Assembly (NCBI GenBank): GCA_029250925.1
Contig: JAQXEH010000046.1
Coordinates: 20,807-84,806 of the forward strand
Direction: 5' to 3'
Source of the DNA: Hellea sp.
GTDB lineage: Bacteria; Pseudomonadota; Alphaproteobacteria; Caulobacterales; Maricaulaceae
DNA: 64,000 nucleotides
In this document: one piece after another, positions 8,812-21,056 of the stretch
How positions within the stretch are numbered: position 1 is the stretch's first letter
Layout: each line of letters starts with the position of its first letter
Position numbers and translations under genes: made by a program
Notes under the pieces: model-generated
What the model saw: only the letters and a program-made list of their open reading frames with translations
Database searches by the model: none
What the model was told of the DNA's origin: nothing

Positions 8812-9598
8812 TATGGATATGCCCATAATACGAATTAGTTTGTTTCTTTTTATTTTGGTATTTTTTGCATTACTAGAAAACTTTTATCCGCGGCGAAGAC
8901 CGGTTTGTAATACAAAAAAAAGGTGGAGAACAAATTTTTCCATATCAATAATTAGTCAGGTTTTATTACAGCTTATGCTTCCGTTGAGTGCTGTATTAAC
9001 TGCGGTTTTAGCATCAGATAATAATTTTGGCCTTTTCAATAACATAGAGTGGCCAATTCTTATTGAAGGAGTTTTAGTTTTCTTATTACTAGATTTTTCA
9101 ATCTATATTCAACATGTTTTAAGCCATAAGGTACCGATCATATGGCAAATTCACAAAGTGCATCATTCAGATAGAGAACTAGATACAAGTACAGCCGTGC
9201 GCTTCCATCCCTTAGAAATTTATATATCAATGCTTTATAAAATTAGTGTAATACTAATTTTAGGCCCAAGTGCCGTGTTGGTTATAATTTTTGAAATTGT
9301 TTTAAGCAGTTCGGCAATTTTTAACCACGCTAATTTAAAGCTGCCAACAAAAATTGATGGGCTGTTAAGAAAGGTAATTGTAACTCCTGACATGCACAGG
9401 CTTCATCACTCAGTAAGAGAATGCGAGAGTAATAAAAATTATGGGTTTAATTTTTCATTTTGGGACAGGAGTTTTGGTACCTATTTGAAGCTTTCGGATG
9501 AATATCACAAAAAAATGACCCTTGGACTTGAAAGCCACCAGTCAACTAATACTAACCGTTTAATATGGAGTCTTTTGCTACCGTTTGTAAAAAAATAA
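8801..9598 (+). CDS. sterol desaturase / fatty acid hydroxylase family membrane protein
   Basis: 265-aa integral membrane protein with the His-box pattern of the di-iron hydroxylase superfamily: HVLSH, HKVHHSD and HRLHHS, spread over the central and C-terminal parts. At least four hydrophobic segments surround them. Members hydroxylate or desaturate sterols, carotenoids or fatty acids; the substrate here is not predictable. The start could be 8801 (overlapping the upstream gene by 11 bp) or the ATG at 8813. The gene ends about 50 bp before argG. Confidence 0.87.
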   Translation: MVVNMDMPIIRISLFLFILVFFALLENFYPRRRPVCNTKKRWRTNFSISIISQVLLQLMLPLSAVLTAVLASDNNFGLFNNIEWPILIEGVLVFLLLDFSIYIQHVLSHKVPIIWQIHKVHHSDRELDTSTAVRFHPLEIYISMLYKISVILILGPSAVLVIIFEIVLSSSAIFNHANLKLPTKIDGLLRKVIVTPDMHRLHHSVRECESNKNYGFNFSFWDRSFGTYLKLSDEYHKKMTLGLESHQSTNTNRLIWSLLLPFVKK

Positions 9599-9658
9599 AA
9601 CTCTTATAGCTTTAATAATAGATATTAGGCTATAGCCCCGCTGAAAATGGAGTTGCAG

Positions 9659-10882
9659 ATGAATAAAATTAAGAAAGTTGTTTTAGCCTATTCCGGAGGG
9701 CTAGACACTTCGATTATTCTAAAATGGCTACAAGAAGAGAAAGGTTATGAAGTAGTAACTTTTACAGCCGATTTAGGGCAAGGGGAAGAACTTGAGCCTG
9801 CCAGAAGAAAAGCTCAGGCACAGGGCGTTAAAGAAATTTTCATTGACGATTTAAGAGAAGAATTTGTTAAAGATTACGTATACCCTATGTTTAGAGCGAA
9901 CGCACTCTATGAAGGCCTATATTTATTAGGTACTTCAATAGCACGGCCGTTGATATCAAAGCGACAAATTGAGATAGCCCACCAAGTTGGAGCTGATGCT
10001 GTTTGTCATGGCGCCACAGGCAAGGGAAATGATCAAGTTCGGTTTGAATTAAGTTATTATGCGCTAGATCCAGAAATAAAGGTCATTGCACCATGGCGAG
10101 AATGGGATCTCAACTCCAGGACAAAGCTAATAAAGTATGCTGAAACTCATGGAATAGAAATTGCAACTGATAAGAGGGGCGAAGCACCCTTTTCTGTAGA
10201 TGCCAACCTACTTCACACATCATCTGAAGGGAAAGCTTTAGAAGACCCATCCGTTGAAGCACCTGAGTTTGTTTATCAGCGAACTGTTTCGCCAGAAAAT
10301 GCCCCGGACAAACCAACCTACATCGAAATTGGTTTTGAACGTGGTGATGCAGTATCTTTAAACGACAAGACTTTTTCTCCTGCAGAAATGCTGACACAAT
10401 TAAATGAGCTCGGCGGTAAAAATGGAATAGGGCGTCTTGACCTACTTGAGAATAGATTTGTGGGTATGAAATCAAGGGGTATCTATGAAACCCCTGGTGG
10501 TGCAATATTGCTAATGGCTCACCGTGGGATAGAGCAAATTACGTTAGACAAGGGCGCAATGCACTTAAAAGATGAGCTTATGCCAAAATATGCAGAATTG
10601 ATATATAATGGTTATTGGTTTTCGCCCGAGCGTGAAATGCTCCAAGCTGCTATCGATAAATCTCAGGAAATGGTAGCCGGGACTGTTCGACTAAAGCTAT
10701 ACAAAGGAAATGCTACAATCGTAGGGCGAAGTTCCCCTTATTCTCTATATTCACAAGAACATGTAACTTTTGAAGAAGACGAAGTTTATAATCAAGCTGA
10801 TGCTGGAGGCTTCATAAAGATTAACGCCCTTCGCTTGAGACTTCTAAAAGATAGAGATAGAAAAGCAGGGAAAAACAGCTGA
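9659..10882 (+). CDS. argG: argininosuccinate synthase
   Basis: Condenses citrulline and aspartate with ATP to argininosuccinate in arginine synthesis. From the ATG at 9659 the product is 407 aa, matching the family. The N-terminal ATP-pyrophosphatase P-loop is [10 protein letters not shown], and [14 protein letters not shown] and the C-terminal SPYSLYS segment are typical. The 9659 start is favoured over an ATG at 9647 because a Shine-Dalgarno GGAG precedes it by 6 bp. It stands alone in this direction, so arginine genes are not clustered here. Confidence 0.97.
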   Translation: MNKIKKVVLAYSGGLDTSIILKWLQEEKGYEVVTFTADLGQGEELEPARRKAQAQGVKEIFIDDLREEFVKDYVYPMFRANALYEGLYLLGTSIARPLISKRQIEIAHQVGADAVCHGATGKGNDQVRFELSYYALDPEIKVIAPWREWDLNSRTKLIKYAETHGIEIATDKRGEAPFSVDANLLHTSSEGKALEDPSVEAPEFVYQRTVSPENAPDKPTYIEIGFERGDAVSLNDKTFSPAEMLTQLNELGGKNGIGRLDLLENRFVGMKSRGIYETPGGAILLMAHRGIEQITLDKGAMHLKDELMPKYAELIYNGYWFSPEREMLQAAIDKSQEMVAGTVRLKLYKGNATIVGRSSPYSLYSQEHVTFEEDEVYNQADAGGFIKINALRLRLLKDRDRKAGKNS

Positions 10883-10997
10883 GGTGAATTAAAATAAAAT
10901 TCTATGATTTGATATAAAAAGAAAGATTTTTCCCTTGGTTACTTTGTATTAATAAAAACTACATTAATAGGGTTATATCTTCTTCAATGGGGTTGAA

Positions 10998-12419
10998 ATG
11001 AGAACAGCTTTAAAAAGAGACTGGAATTTTCGTCAAAGTGTTGACTTAATGTATGGCCGTGCAGCAAGTTTTACAGATATATCGCCAAAATTAATTGAAA
11101 AAATTAAGGTTTGCAATGCCACTTATACCGTTAGATTTGGGGTAAAGCTAAGGGGTGAAGTTCACACATTTACTGGTTATCGTGCTGTTCATTCAGAGCA
11201 TATTGAGCCCGTCAAAGGCGGTATACGTTATTCTTTAGACGTGAACCAAGATGAAGTAGAAGCTTTGGCGGCCTTAATGACATTTAAAACAGCGCTTGTG
11301 GAGGTACCGTTTGGTGGCTCAAAAGGGGGTCTTTGTATACGTCCAAAAGACTGGAATGAAGAAGAACTAGAGAGGATAACTCGTAGGTTTACCTATGAAC
11401 TGGCAAAAAGAGACCTCATTCACCCCTCACTTAATGTTCCAGCACCTGATATGGGAACCGGGGAACGTGAAATGGCATGGATGATGGACGAGTTTCGACG
11501 CCTTAATAATACCAATATTGATAACATTGCTTGTGTAACGGGAAAGCCTGTCCATCTTGGAGGAATAGAGGGCCGTGTTGAAGCTACAGGTCGGGGAGTG
11601 CAATATGCCCTGCGTGAATTTTTCCGGCATCCAGATGATATTAAAAAAGCAAAATTGCAGGGCTCTTTGGATGGTAAGAAAATTATAATTCAAGGCCTAG
11701 GTAATGTTGGCTACCACGCTGCTAAATTCTTAAGCCAAGAAGATGGTGCAAAAATTATAAAAGTGATAGAACGCGGTGGTTCAATTAGTAATAGCAGCGG
11801 AATAAATATCGAAAAATTGAAACAGCATTTACATAGCGGACTACCATTAAAAGACTATAAAGAAGGTATATTTGCAAAACCTAATATAGAAGAAATTGAA
11901 TGTGCTTGTGATATATTAATACCAGCAGCTACTGAAGGAGTGATAAATATAAAAAATGCTCATAAGATCAAAGCAAAAATGATTATAGAGGCCGCAAACG
12001 GACCCGTGACAGCAATGGCAGATAGCATATTAAGGGATAACGGTGTTTTTATTATACCCGACCTCTACGCAAATGCTGGCGGCGTAACGGTTTCTTATTT
12101 CGAATGGGTAAAAAATATTGGCCACATTCGGTTCGGTCGACTTCAGCGAAGAAACGAAGAAAGTAAAAATCGTTCCCTAATTGATGCTCTGGCAAACCAA
12201 AATGGTCTTAAATTTAATGAGCGCTTCAAATCTGAATATATTGAAGGAGCAGATGAGATTGACCTAGTAAGGGCTGGCCTAGACGACACTATGCGCACTG
12301 CATATGTAAACATTAAAACCATATTAGAGAACAAGCCTGAATTAGGCGACCTCAGAACGTCAGCCTTTTATAGTGTTATCAACAATATTGCTCTTCATTA
12401 TAAATCAATTGGGCTATAG
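10998..12419 (+). CDS. Glu/Leu/Phe/Val-family dehydrogenase (glutamate dehydrogenase)
   Basis: 473-aa amino-acid dehydrogenase, most like NAD(P)-glutamate dehydrogenase, interconverting glutamate and 2-oxoglutarate plus ammonium. The substrate-binding/catalytic lysine segment is VEVPFGGSKGGLCI (near residue 105) followed by VPAPDMGTGEREMAWM; the Rossmann motif GLGNVGYHAA is near residue 233. It has an unusual C-terminal stretch (residues about 385-430) with charged segments. Specificity for glutamate over other amino acids is inferred from overall similarity. Confidence 0.92.
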   Translation: MRTALKRDWNFRQSVDLMYGRAASFTDISPKLIEKIKVCNATYTVRFGVKLRGEVHTFTGYRAVHSEHIEPVKGGIRYSLDVNQDEVEALAALMTFKTALVEVPFGGSKGGLCIRPKDWNEEELERITRRFTYELAKRDLIHPSLNVPAPDMGTGEREMAWMMDEFRRLNNTNIDNIACVTGKPVHLGGIEGRVEATGRGVQYALREFFRHPDDIKKAKLQGSLDGKKIIIQGLGNVGYHAAKFLSQEDGAKIIKVIERGGSISNSSGINIEKLKQHLHSGLPLKDYKEGIFAKPNIEEIECACDILIPAATEGVINIKNAHKIKAKMIIEAANGPVTAMADSILRDNGVFIIPDLYANAGGVTVSYFEWVKNIGHIRFGRLQRRNEESKNRSLIDALANQNGLKFNERFKSEYIEGADEIDLVRAGLDDTMRTAYVNIKTILENKPELGDLRTSAFYSVINNIALHYKSIGL

Positions 12420-12475
12420 CTATTTACTTGGCTATCGATATTACTTTATAGGGGCCCTCTAGATAAGGGGAATTC

Positions 12476-13609
12476 ATGACTTTACCAAATAAGTATTACC
12501 AAATGACGTCAACTGTAACCAATGATGCGCAGTTGAAAATGGAATTAGTACAAAAAGATTTTCCTACACCAAAACCTCACGAGGTCGTTATTCGTGTCGA
12601 GGCAAGTCCTATTAACCCTTCCGACCAAGGGGTGATGTTTGGGTGGTCAAATATGGCTAATGCCTATCATGAAGGCGTGGGCCCAAAAAGGATATTAACT
12701 GCACCTATTTCAGATCAGGGCATGGGAATTATGAAAGCAAGAATTGGTCAAAATTTACCCGTCGGTAACGAAGGCGCAGGCACAGTTGTTCTAACTGGGG
12801 ATAATCCAGAAGCAAAAGCACTTATGGGAAAAACAGTAGCAGCACTGAGCGGAAGTATGTATGCAGAATATTGTTGCATACCTGCAATGACGTGCTTACC
12901 TCTTTTAGATGAGAATAATGCTAAAGATGGGGCGTCTTCTTTTGTAAACCCCTTAACGGCCTTATCAATGGTAGAAACCATGAAGCTTGAAGGCCATAAA
13001 GCCCTAGTTCACACAGCTGCAGCTTCTAATTTAGGCCAAATGTTAAATAAAATTTGTTCAGCAGATAAAATAGCTCTTGTAAACATTGTTCGCCGAGAAG
13101 AGCAGGCAGCCATTTTAAGAGATTTAGGTGCAAAATATATATGCAATAGCAGTAGTGAGTCATTTATGTCTGATTTAACAAATGCAATTCATGAAACTGG
13201 CGCGACATTAGCCTTTGACGCTACTGGTGGCGGAAGTCTGGCGAGTCAAATTCTCACAGCAATGGAGGGAGCAGCTGCTCGCACGCCCGGGGCATATAGT
13301 ATCTATGGTTCAATTAAGCATAAACAAGTTTATCTTTACGGAGGCCTAGATGTTACCCCTTCAGTTTTATCACGCGGATATGGCATGGCATGGGGTGTTG
13401 GTGGCTGGTTACTTCCAAACTTCCTTGCAAAAATAGGCATGGAAGCTGGAAATAAATTACGTATCAGAGTTGCAACCGAACTTAAAACGACGTTCAAGAG
13501 TAATTACACGAATGAAATTTCCTTATCAGACGCCCTAGAAAGTAATAATGTTGCTAGGTATTTTGCAAAAAAAACAGGTGAGAAGTTTTTGATTTGCCCG
13601 CAACTATAA
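12476..13609 (+). CDS. zinc-type alcohol dehydrogenase-like / quinone oxidoreductase-like protein (MDR superfamily)
   Basis: 377-aa medium-chain dehydrogenase/reductase. The N-terminal GroES-like domain shows HEVVIRVEASPINPSD and PVGNEGAGTVV; the cofactor domain lies around residues 170-300 (ALVHTAAASNLGQML, FDATGGGSLASQIL). No classical zinc-ligand pattern is evident, so it is probably a zinc-free NADPH reductase. It is followed by convergent gyrB with a 33-bp gap. Substrate unknown. Confidence 0.85.
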   Translation: MTLPNKYYQMTSTVTNDAQLKMELVQKDFPTPKPHEVVIRVEASPINPSDQGVMFGWSNMANAYHEGVGPKRILTAPISDQGMGIMKARIGQNLPVGNEGAGTVVLTGDNPEAKALMGKTVAALSGSMYAEYCCIPAMTCLPLLDENNAKDGASSFVNPLTALSMVETMKLEGHKALVHTAAASNLGQMLNKICSADKIALVNIVRREEQAAILRDLGAKYICNSSSESFMSDLTNAIHETGATLAFDATGGGSLASQILTAMEGAAARTPGAYSIYGSIKHKQVYLYGGLDVTPSVLSRGYGMAWGVGGWLLPNFLAKIGMEAGNKLRIRVATELKTTFKSNYTNEISLSDALESNNVARYFAKKTGEKFLICPQL

Positions 13610-13642
13610 TGCTTAAATCTTAGGGCGCCAGGATGCTTTTGT

Positions 13643-16093
<2,451 letters not shown>

Positions 16094-16238
16094 TCACTCC
16101 ATCTATAGAATAAAAATATAGTAGAAGAGTACAAGAAATGCACGCCCAAATAAAATTTCATTAGTTACAAATATCTGTAAATATTAACTAGTCATTAGTA
16201 AAAAAGGCTTTATATCTTTGGCATATGTAGTTTTAAAT

Positions 16239-16266
16239 GAGATAAATATAATAGATAATTTATCTC
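16239..16266 (+). promoter_or_regulatory. inverted repeat in leader of the M23 peptidase gene
   Basis: Perfect 9-bp inverted repeat GAGATAAAT / ATTTATCTC with a 10-bp AT spacer, ending 21 bp before the ATG at 16288 and followed by TTCTTT. It could be an operator or a leader hairpin. The rest of the 212-bp gap between gyrB and this gene shows nothing else I can name. Confidence 0.35.
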
Positions 16267-16287
16267 TTCTTTAGGGTTTATAGTAAA

Positions 16288-17514
16288 ATGAAGAAGGTTA
16301 AAACCATATCCTTCGCAGGTGCCTTAATTTTATTACTAGTTATAGGTATAAAGTTATTTCTTAACTCTGACAAAATCTTGAAATCTGAAATAGACCCTTA
16401 CCCATATGCTACGCAAAGCAATCAGCCAGAGCTTATAATAGCAAAGCTAGAGCAAGATGACTTTTTAATAAGTCTTCTCGAAAAAAAAGGTCTTTCGTCC
16501 AACGAAGTGTACGGTATTTCGAGGGCAATTAATAAGGTGTATCCAGTCAACTTATTAAGGCCAGGAAATGAATTTTATCTGTATTTGCGTAATAAAAAGC
16601 TAGAGCATTTTGTTTTCAGGCCAAATTTTGAAAAAACTATTTTTATAGATGCGATTGATGGTAGTTATAACACAAGGGAAGTAATATCAGAATACAAATC
16701 ACAAAAAGTTAGTATATCCGGGGAAATTTCCACCTCCCTTTATATAGACGCAACAAAATCAGGCATTCCTGATCGTATTGTAGATCAATTCACAAAAATT
16801 TATGAGTATTCAGTAGATTTCCAAAGAGACATACGGCCTGGCGATAAATTTTCTATGTATTTCAATGCATATAAAAACCGAAAAGGCGACATAGTAAAAA
16901 CAGGTGACCTTTTATACACCTCGTTTAGTCCAGGGGACAAAAAATCAGAATTTTGGCTGTTTTCGAACGAAAAGAAAATAGAAAATTTCTATGATGAAAA
17001 AGGTAAAACTGCTAAACGCAGGCTAAGGGCTACCCCGATAAATGGGGCACGAATATCATCTGGATTTGGCGGAAGAAAACATCCCATTTTAGGTTACAGG
17101 AAAATGCATACTGGTGTTGACTTTGCAGCACCAACGGGCACACCCGTGCTCGCTGCCGGGTCAGGGACAGTTGAATATGCAGCATGGAATGGTGCGGCTG
17201 GAAAGTATATACGCATTCGTCATACAGACGGATATAAAACAGCATACTTTCACTTGAGTAAGATCAATGTTTCTTCTGGAAAATATGTAAAGCAAGATCA
17301 AATAATAGGAAAAGTTGGCAGTACGGGAAGGTCTACAGGGCCACATTTACATTACGAAGTGATTTTGAATGGGAAAAAAATTAACCCCAAAAGGCTTTCT
17401 CAGCTTTCTGGAAAGCCTCTAGGTAAGGCAGAAATGAATAAATTCAACAAACGGCGTGAAGAAATTGAAAAAATGAGGTCTTCTGATTTAAATTCGTTGT
17501 CTAACCCTATTTAA
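16288..17514 (+). CDS. M23-family peptidase (LytM/peptidoglycan hydrolase)
   Basis: 408-aa cell-envelope protein with an N-terminal membrane anchor or uncleaved signal (residues about 6-27), a middle region with LysM/OapA-like character (RPGNEFYLYLRNKK) and a C-terminal LytM zinc endopeptidase domain. Metal and catalytic residues are visible as HTGVDF (His near 273, Asp near 277) and HLHYE (His near 353 and 355). Such proteins cut peptide cross-links during growth or division, or regulate amidases. The intact HxxxD and HxH motifs favour an active enzyme. Confidence 0.92.
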   Translation: MKKVKTISFAGALILLLVIGIKLFLNSDKILKSEIDPYPYATQSNQPELIIAKLEQDDFLISLLEKKGLSSNEVYGISRAINKVYPVNLLRPGNEFYLYLRNKKLEHFVFRPNFEKTIFIDAIDGSYNTREVISEYKSQKVSISGEISTSLYIDATKSGIPDRIVDQFTKIYEYSVDFQRDIRPGDKFSMYFNAYKNRKGDIVKTGDLLYTSFSPGDKKSEFWLFSNEKKIENFYDEKGKTAKRRLRATPINGARISSGFGGRKHPILGYRKMHTGVDFAAPTGTPVLAAGSGTVEYAAWNGAAGKYIRIRHTDGYKTAYFHLSKINVSSGKYVKQDQIIGKVGSTGRSTGPHLHYEVILNGKKINPKRLSQLSGKPLGKAEMNKFNKRREEIEKMRSSDLNSLSNPI

Positions 17515-17553
17515 AATTAATAGGCTGATAGTTAGTAATTTGATTTTAAGTAC

Positions 17554-18075
17554 TCATTCGGCGGCGTCAGACACTGAATCTGGTTTTTTTCTTGCGGGGG
17601 CCTTTCGCCTCCGGCGGGGTGGGGTTTCGTCCAATGAGGCGGGTTCTGGCAATTGGTTGCCTTCAGGTAATTCCCCCAAGTCTTCATCAGGTTTTATTGC
17701 AGTCAAATCATCATCCATCGATTTACGGTGTTTGTTTTGGGGTTTCCCTGCTTTACCATCAGGTGCTTCGTCGTCGATAGCGGTCTCATTTCTTGGGGCT
17801 CTTTGAGCATCACGTTCAGCTTGAGCGGCAAGCCTAGCGGTTTCCATTTCATTCATTAACCTCAAATAATGCTCTGCATGTTGTTTTAAATTTTCAGCAT
17901 TTACTCTATTTCCGGAGCTTTGGGCATCACGGGCTAAAGCTGTATATTTTTCATAAACAGTGCTAACATTTCCACGGACCTTAACTCCAGGCCCATTACT
18001 ATCCAATGACCTGTTAGGGTTTGAATTATTACTTCTGTTATTATTATTGCGATTACGGCCACGTTGGCGTTTCAT
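17554..18075 (-). CDS. DUF4167 domain-containing protein
   Basis: 173-aa basic, low-complexity protein. The N-terminus is Arg/Asn rich (MKRQRGRNRNNNNR), followed by the recognisable DUF4167 core (VRGNVSTVYEKYTALARDAQSSG, LKQHAEHYLRLMNE) and a charged tail. The ATG at 18075 is preferred because AAGGAAG lies 5 bp upstream; a longer frame extends to 18114. In Alphaproteobacteria this family usually follows prmC, as here. The composition suggests nucleic-acid or ribosome association, but no function is established from the sequence. Confidence 0.88.
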   Translation of the reverse strand: MKRQRGRNRNNNNRSNNSNPNRSLDSNGPGVKVRGNVSTVYEKYTALARDAQSSGNRVNAENLKQHAEHYLRLMNEMETARLAAQAERDAQRAPRNETAIDDEAPDGKAGKPQNKHRKSMDDDLTAIKPDEDLGELPEGNQLPEPASLDETPPRRRRKAPARKKPDSVSDAAE

Positions 18076-18209
18076 TATTACTTCCTTAAGTTCCCTAAGC
18101 CTGCAGTGTTGCAATGGCTTCTCAATTTTGGGCTAGCGAGGGGGCTATCAAGCCTCAAACTTCTCACGGTCAGTTACTAGCAAAGCTATTTCAAAAGGGA
18201 AAGCTTTTT

Positions 18210-19097
18210 TTATCTACTTTTATACGCTTTTATTACCCTATTATTTCCAGACAGATCGTGCGCTACTGAAATATCTATAAATTCGTTTTTTAAGAGTAAA
18301 TTGGTAACGGCCTCAGCTTGCAAATAGCCAATTTCAAATATAATAACGCCTTTCGGGTTTAAATATAAACCTGCTTTATTTATTATCGCTCTATATGCTT
18401 CCAAACCATCTTCTCCTCCATATAAAGATACAAATGGATCAAACTCCTTAACACCTGAGCTTAGTAAATTCATTTCTATTTTTGATATATACGGGGGGTT
18501 TGAAATTATAATATCATAACTTTCAGACACGTTCTCAAACCATGCGCTATGTAAAAAACATATGCTTTGGTTTACACCATGAGCTTGGGCATTGTGTCTT
18601 GCAATTATTAACGCATCCTCAGATATATCAACTGCCGTAGCTATCGTGCTTTTTGTCTCTGATATAATAGATATTATGACCGCTCCCGTACCTGTCCCAA
18701 GCTCTAATAGACTTTTACTTCCAGACTTATTGATTTCAGAAATAGTTATATCCACCAATTTTTCCGTATCAGGCCGCGGGGATAAAACATTTTTGTTTAC
18801 TTTGTATTTTCTTCCATAAAACTCCTTGTGACCTACAATTTTATCAACCGGTTCGCCTTTAATGCGTCTATTCATAAACTCATTTATTTTAATAATAGTA
18901 CTCCGCTCAGGGGTAGAAGAGTTCTTAATCAGCAAGTCTGCATGTGATAGCTGTGAAGCCTCCATAATTAAGATACGCGCATCTAGTCCTGGGGTATCAA
19001 GGCCCTGCTCGCCGAATAGCTTTAATAAAAACCTTCTTATGGATTTATAGGATAAGTCCTGAAGGGACATTAAATCATATTCGTTTTTTTTAAGCAT
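18210..19097 (-). CDS. prmC: peptide chain release factor N5-glutamine methyltransferase
   Basis: Methylates the GGQ glutamine of release factors using SAM. 295 aa. The SAM motif LELGTGTGAVIISII and the signature ISNPPYIS are both present, with the N-terminal helical domain carrying GLDARILI. Upstream in the same direction, 8 bp away, is an alpha/beta hydrolase rather than the prfA that usually accompanies prmC. A second in-frame Met (MSLQDL) ten codons in is an alternative start. Confidence 0.96.
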   Translation of the reverse strand: MLKKNEYDLMSLQDLSYKSIRRFLLKLFGEQGLDTPGLDARILIMEASQLSHADLLIKNSSTPERSTIIKINEFMNRRIKGEPVDKIVGHKEFYGRKYKVNKNVLSPRPDTEKLVDITISEINKSGSKSLLELGTGTGAVIISIISETKSTIATAVDISEDALIIARHNAQAHGVNQSICFLHSAWFENVSESYDIIISNPPYISKIEMNLLSSGVKEFDPFVSLYGGEDGLEAYRAIINKAGLYLNPKGVIIFEIGYLQAEAVTNLLLKNEFIDISVAHDLSGNNRVIKAYKSR

Positions 19098-19105
19098 GTT
19101 ATCTA

Positions 19106-19867
19106 TTAATAAATATTCTGCATTAAACTTTGCAGCTCACAACTTAAGCGCTCTAGGTCAGTTGGGGTAGACAGACTATGATCTCCATTCTTTATTAGTG
19201 TATATGATACATTTCGACTTTTCACATTCTCTATTATTTTATATGAATAGTGCCAGGGCACTACTTCGTCTTTCATGCCCTGTAAAATTCTGATTGGTAC
19301 TTCGAGATTAATTTTATTATCTAATACCATGTTATCTTTGCCGTCAGAAATTAATCTGGAGCTATACTCATAGTCTTCTCCATACTCTGATGAAACAAAA
19401 ATGCTTTTTCCTGCTAAAGAATCTTTCTTTTGTTTTTCAGTCCACTGGTCCCAGACTAGTTTATGCGTAAAGTCCGGTGCTGGCGCTATTAAAAAAAGGC
19501 CCTTAACTTTATCAGCTCTAGAAATAGCCGCTAAAATTGAAGTCCACCCTCCCATTGATGACCCCACCAGGACTGCATCATTATTGATTAATTCATCAAT
19601 AACCATTATGATATTTTCGGCCCACTTAGTAATGGTACCGTCCCGAAATTCACCATCGCTCTCCCCATGACCAAAATAATCAAATCTAATAAAGTTATAA
19701 TTTTTACTTGCCGCCCAATTGTGCAAATATGTTGCTTTGCTTCCGTCCATGGTGGACTTTAGTCCGCCACACCACAGAATAGTAGGTCCTCTTCCTTTAT
19801 TAAATTTATAGGCTATCTTTTCCTCACCCTGTAAGGGTAAATAATTAATCAATGCTCTATCTTGCAT
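19106..19867 (-). CDS. alpha/beta hydrolase
   Basis: 253-aa serine hydrolase fold protein. The nucleophile elbow is GSSMGGW (Ser near residue 104), preceded by FDYFGHGESDG; the acid and His are probably in LQGMKDEVVPWH and NGDHSLS. It resembles small cytosolic esterases/carboxylesterases near palmitoyl-thioesterase-like (ABHD10) proteins. It is 8 bp upstream of prmC and probably transcribed with it. Substrate unknown. Confidence 0.88.
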   Translation of the reverse strand: MQDRALINYLPLQGEEKIAYKFNKGRGPTILWCGGLKSTMDGSKATYLHNWAASKNYNFIRFDYFGHGESDGEFRDGTITKWAENIIMVIDELINNDAVLVGSSMGGWTSILAAISRADKVKGLFLIAPAPDFTHKLVWDQWTEKQKKDSLAGKSIFVSSEYGEDYEYSSRLISDGKDNMVLDNKINLEVPIRILQGMKDEVVPWHYSYKIIENVKSRNVSYTLIKNGDHSLSTPTDLERLSCELQSLMQNIY

Positions 19868-19897
19868 CTAAAGGGTCCTTATGAGAGTTTATAAAAT

Positions 19898-21004
19898 ATG
19901 ATTGTGCTTCAAGTAGTTCCAGAACTCAATGCCGGAGGCGTAGAGAAAACTACACTAGAAATTGCAGAAGCATTGTCAAACAAAGGTTATGACTCCCATG
20001 TTGTTACCAGAGGCGGGCGGCTTGAGAAAGATTTTTTACGTCTGGGCACAAAATTACACAAAGCTAATATTGGTTCTAAGAACATATTATCGTTATTTTA
20101 TAGAATAAATTTTATACGGAAAGTTATCAGACTACATGGCATCCAATTGGTTCATGCGCGGTCCCGTGCGCCTGCATGGCCTGCATATTATGCAGCTAAA
20201 GCAGAAGGAATACCCTTCCTAACTACATATCACGGAATATATAACAGTAATTCATGGTTAAAAGATCAATATAATTCAATTATGACAAAGGGTGAGCATA
20301 TTATTGCTAACTCAAATTTCACAAAAGATCATATAATTAATAAACACAAAGTTCCCCCAAGTAAGATTACTGTGGTTCCACGGGGCGTGGACATGGCAGT
20401 ATTTGATCCAAAAAAAATAGAAAATACAAAAGTAAACGAACTATTACACGCGTGGAAAGTTCCATTTAAAAATAAAATAATTCTTCTCCCCGGGCGTTTA
20501 ACAAAATGGAAAGGACAGCTTATTGCTGTGGACGCCTTAAGGTATTTGCCAGAAAATTATACATTGGTGCTAATGGGTGACCCACAGGGGCGAGAAAAGT
20601 ATAAAGGTGAAATATGCTCTAAAGTAGCTAAGCTCAACTTAAAAAAGCAATTCGTGATTCTAAATCACCAGATGGACGTTGCTTCAGCCATTGCCGCCGC
20701 AGATATAGTAATTTCAACATCTACAGACCCAGAGGCCTTTGGACGTGTAATGGTAGAGGCTCAAGCTATGGAAAAACCTGTCGTTGCCACAGCACATGGC
20801 GGGTCTCTTCAAACAATTTTAAATAAAAAAACAGGATTTCTAGTTCCGCCAAATGACCCTGGAGCTCTCGCTGTGGGAATAAAAAAAGCTTGCGCATGGT
20901 GCAATTATGATGGAAAATTCGCTCGCTCGCGTATTAAAGCACAATTTTCAACTCAAAATCTTAAATCAAAAACACTTAACGTATACAAACAGCTCTTGAA
21001 ATAA
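19898..21004 (+). CDS. glycosyltransferase family 4
   Basis: 368-aa GT-B fold glycosyltransferase. N-terminal acceptor domain [24 protein letters not shown]-terminal donor-binding domain with [12 protein letters not shown] and the E-x7-E element in [20 protein letters not shown]. Such enzymes build LPS core, glycolipids or exopolysaccharide at the inner face of the membrane. It reads towards infC with a 52-bp gap that contains a 7-bp hairpin. Sugar donor and acceptor unknown. Confidence 0.92.
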   Translation: MIVLQVVPELNAGGVEKTTLEIAEALSNKGYDSHVVTRGGRLEKDFLRLGTKLHKANIGSKNILSLFYRINFIRKVIRLHGIQLVHARSRAPAWPAYYAAKAEGIPFLTTYHGIYNSNSWLKDQYNSIMTKGEHIIANSNFTKDHIINKHKVPPSKITVVPRGVDMAVFDPKKIENTKVNELLHAWKVPFKNKIILLPGRLTKWKGQLIAVDALRYLPENYTLVLMGDPQGREKYKGEICSKVAKLNLKKQFVILNHQMDVASAIAAADIVISTSTDPEAFGRVMVEAQAMEKPVVATAHGGSLQTILNKKTGFLVPPNDPGALAVGIKKACAWCNYDGKFARSRIKAQFSTQNLKSKTLNVYKQLLK

Positions 21005-21013
21005 AGCTCAATG

Positions 21014-21032
21014 GCGTCCATATTGTGGACGC
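21014..21032 (+). promoter_or_regulatory. hairpin upstream of infC
   Basis: Perfect 7-bp inverted repeat GCGTCCA / TGGACGC with a 5-nt loop (TATTG), between the glycosyltransferase stop and the infC Shine-Dalgarno, 24 bp before the start codon. No T-tract follows, so a simple intrinsic terminator is unlikely; an RNA element in the infC leader is possible. Confidence 0.45.
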
Positions 21033-21056
21033 TTAACATTATTAGGAGAATTTAGC

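Noticed and set aside
10110..10505. 131-codon antisense frame within argG
   Set aside because: Lies wholly inside a well-conserved gene, has no recognisable domain and no ribosome-binding context; a reading-frame shadow.
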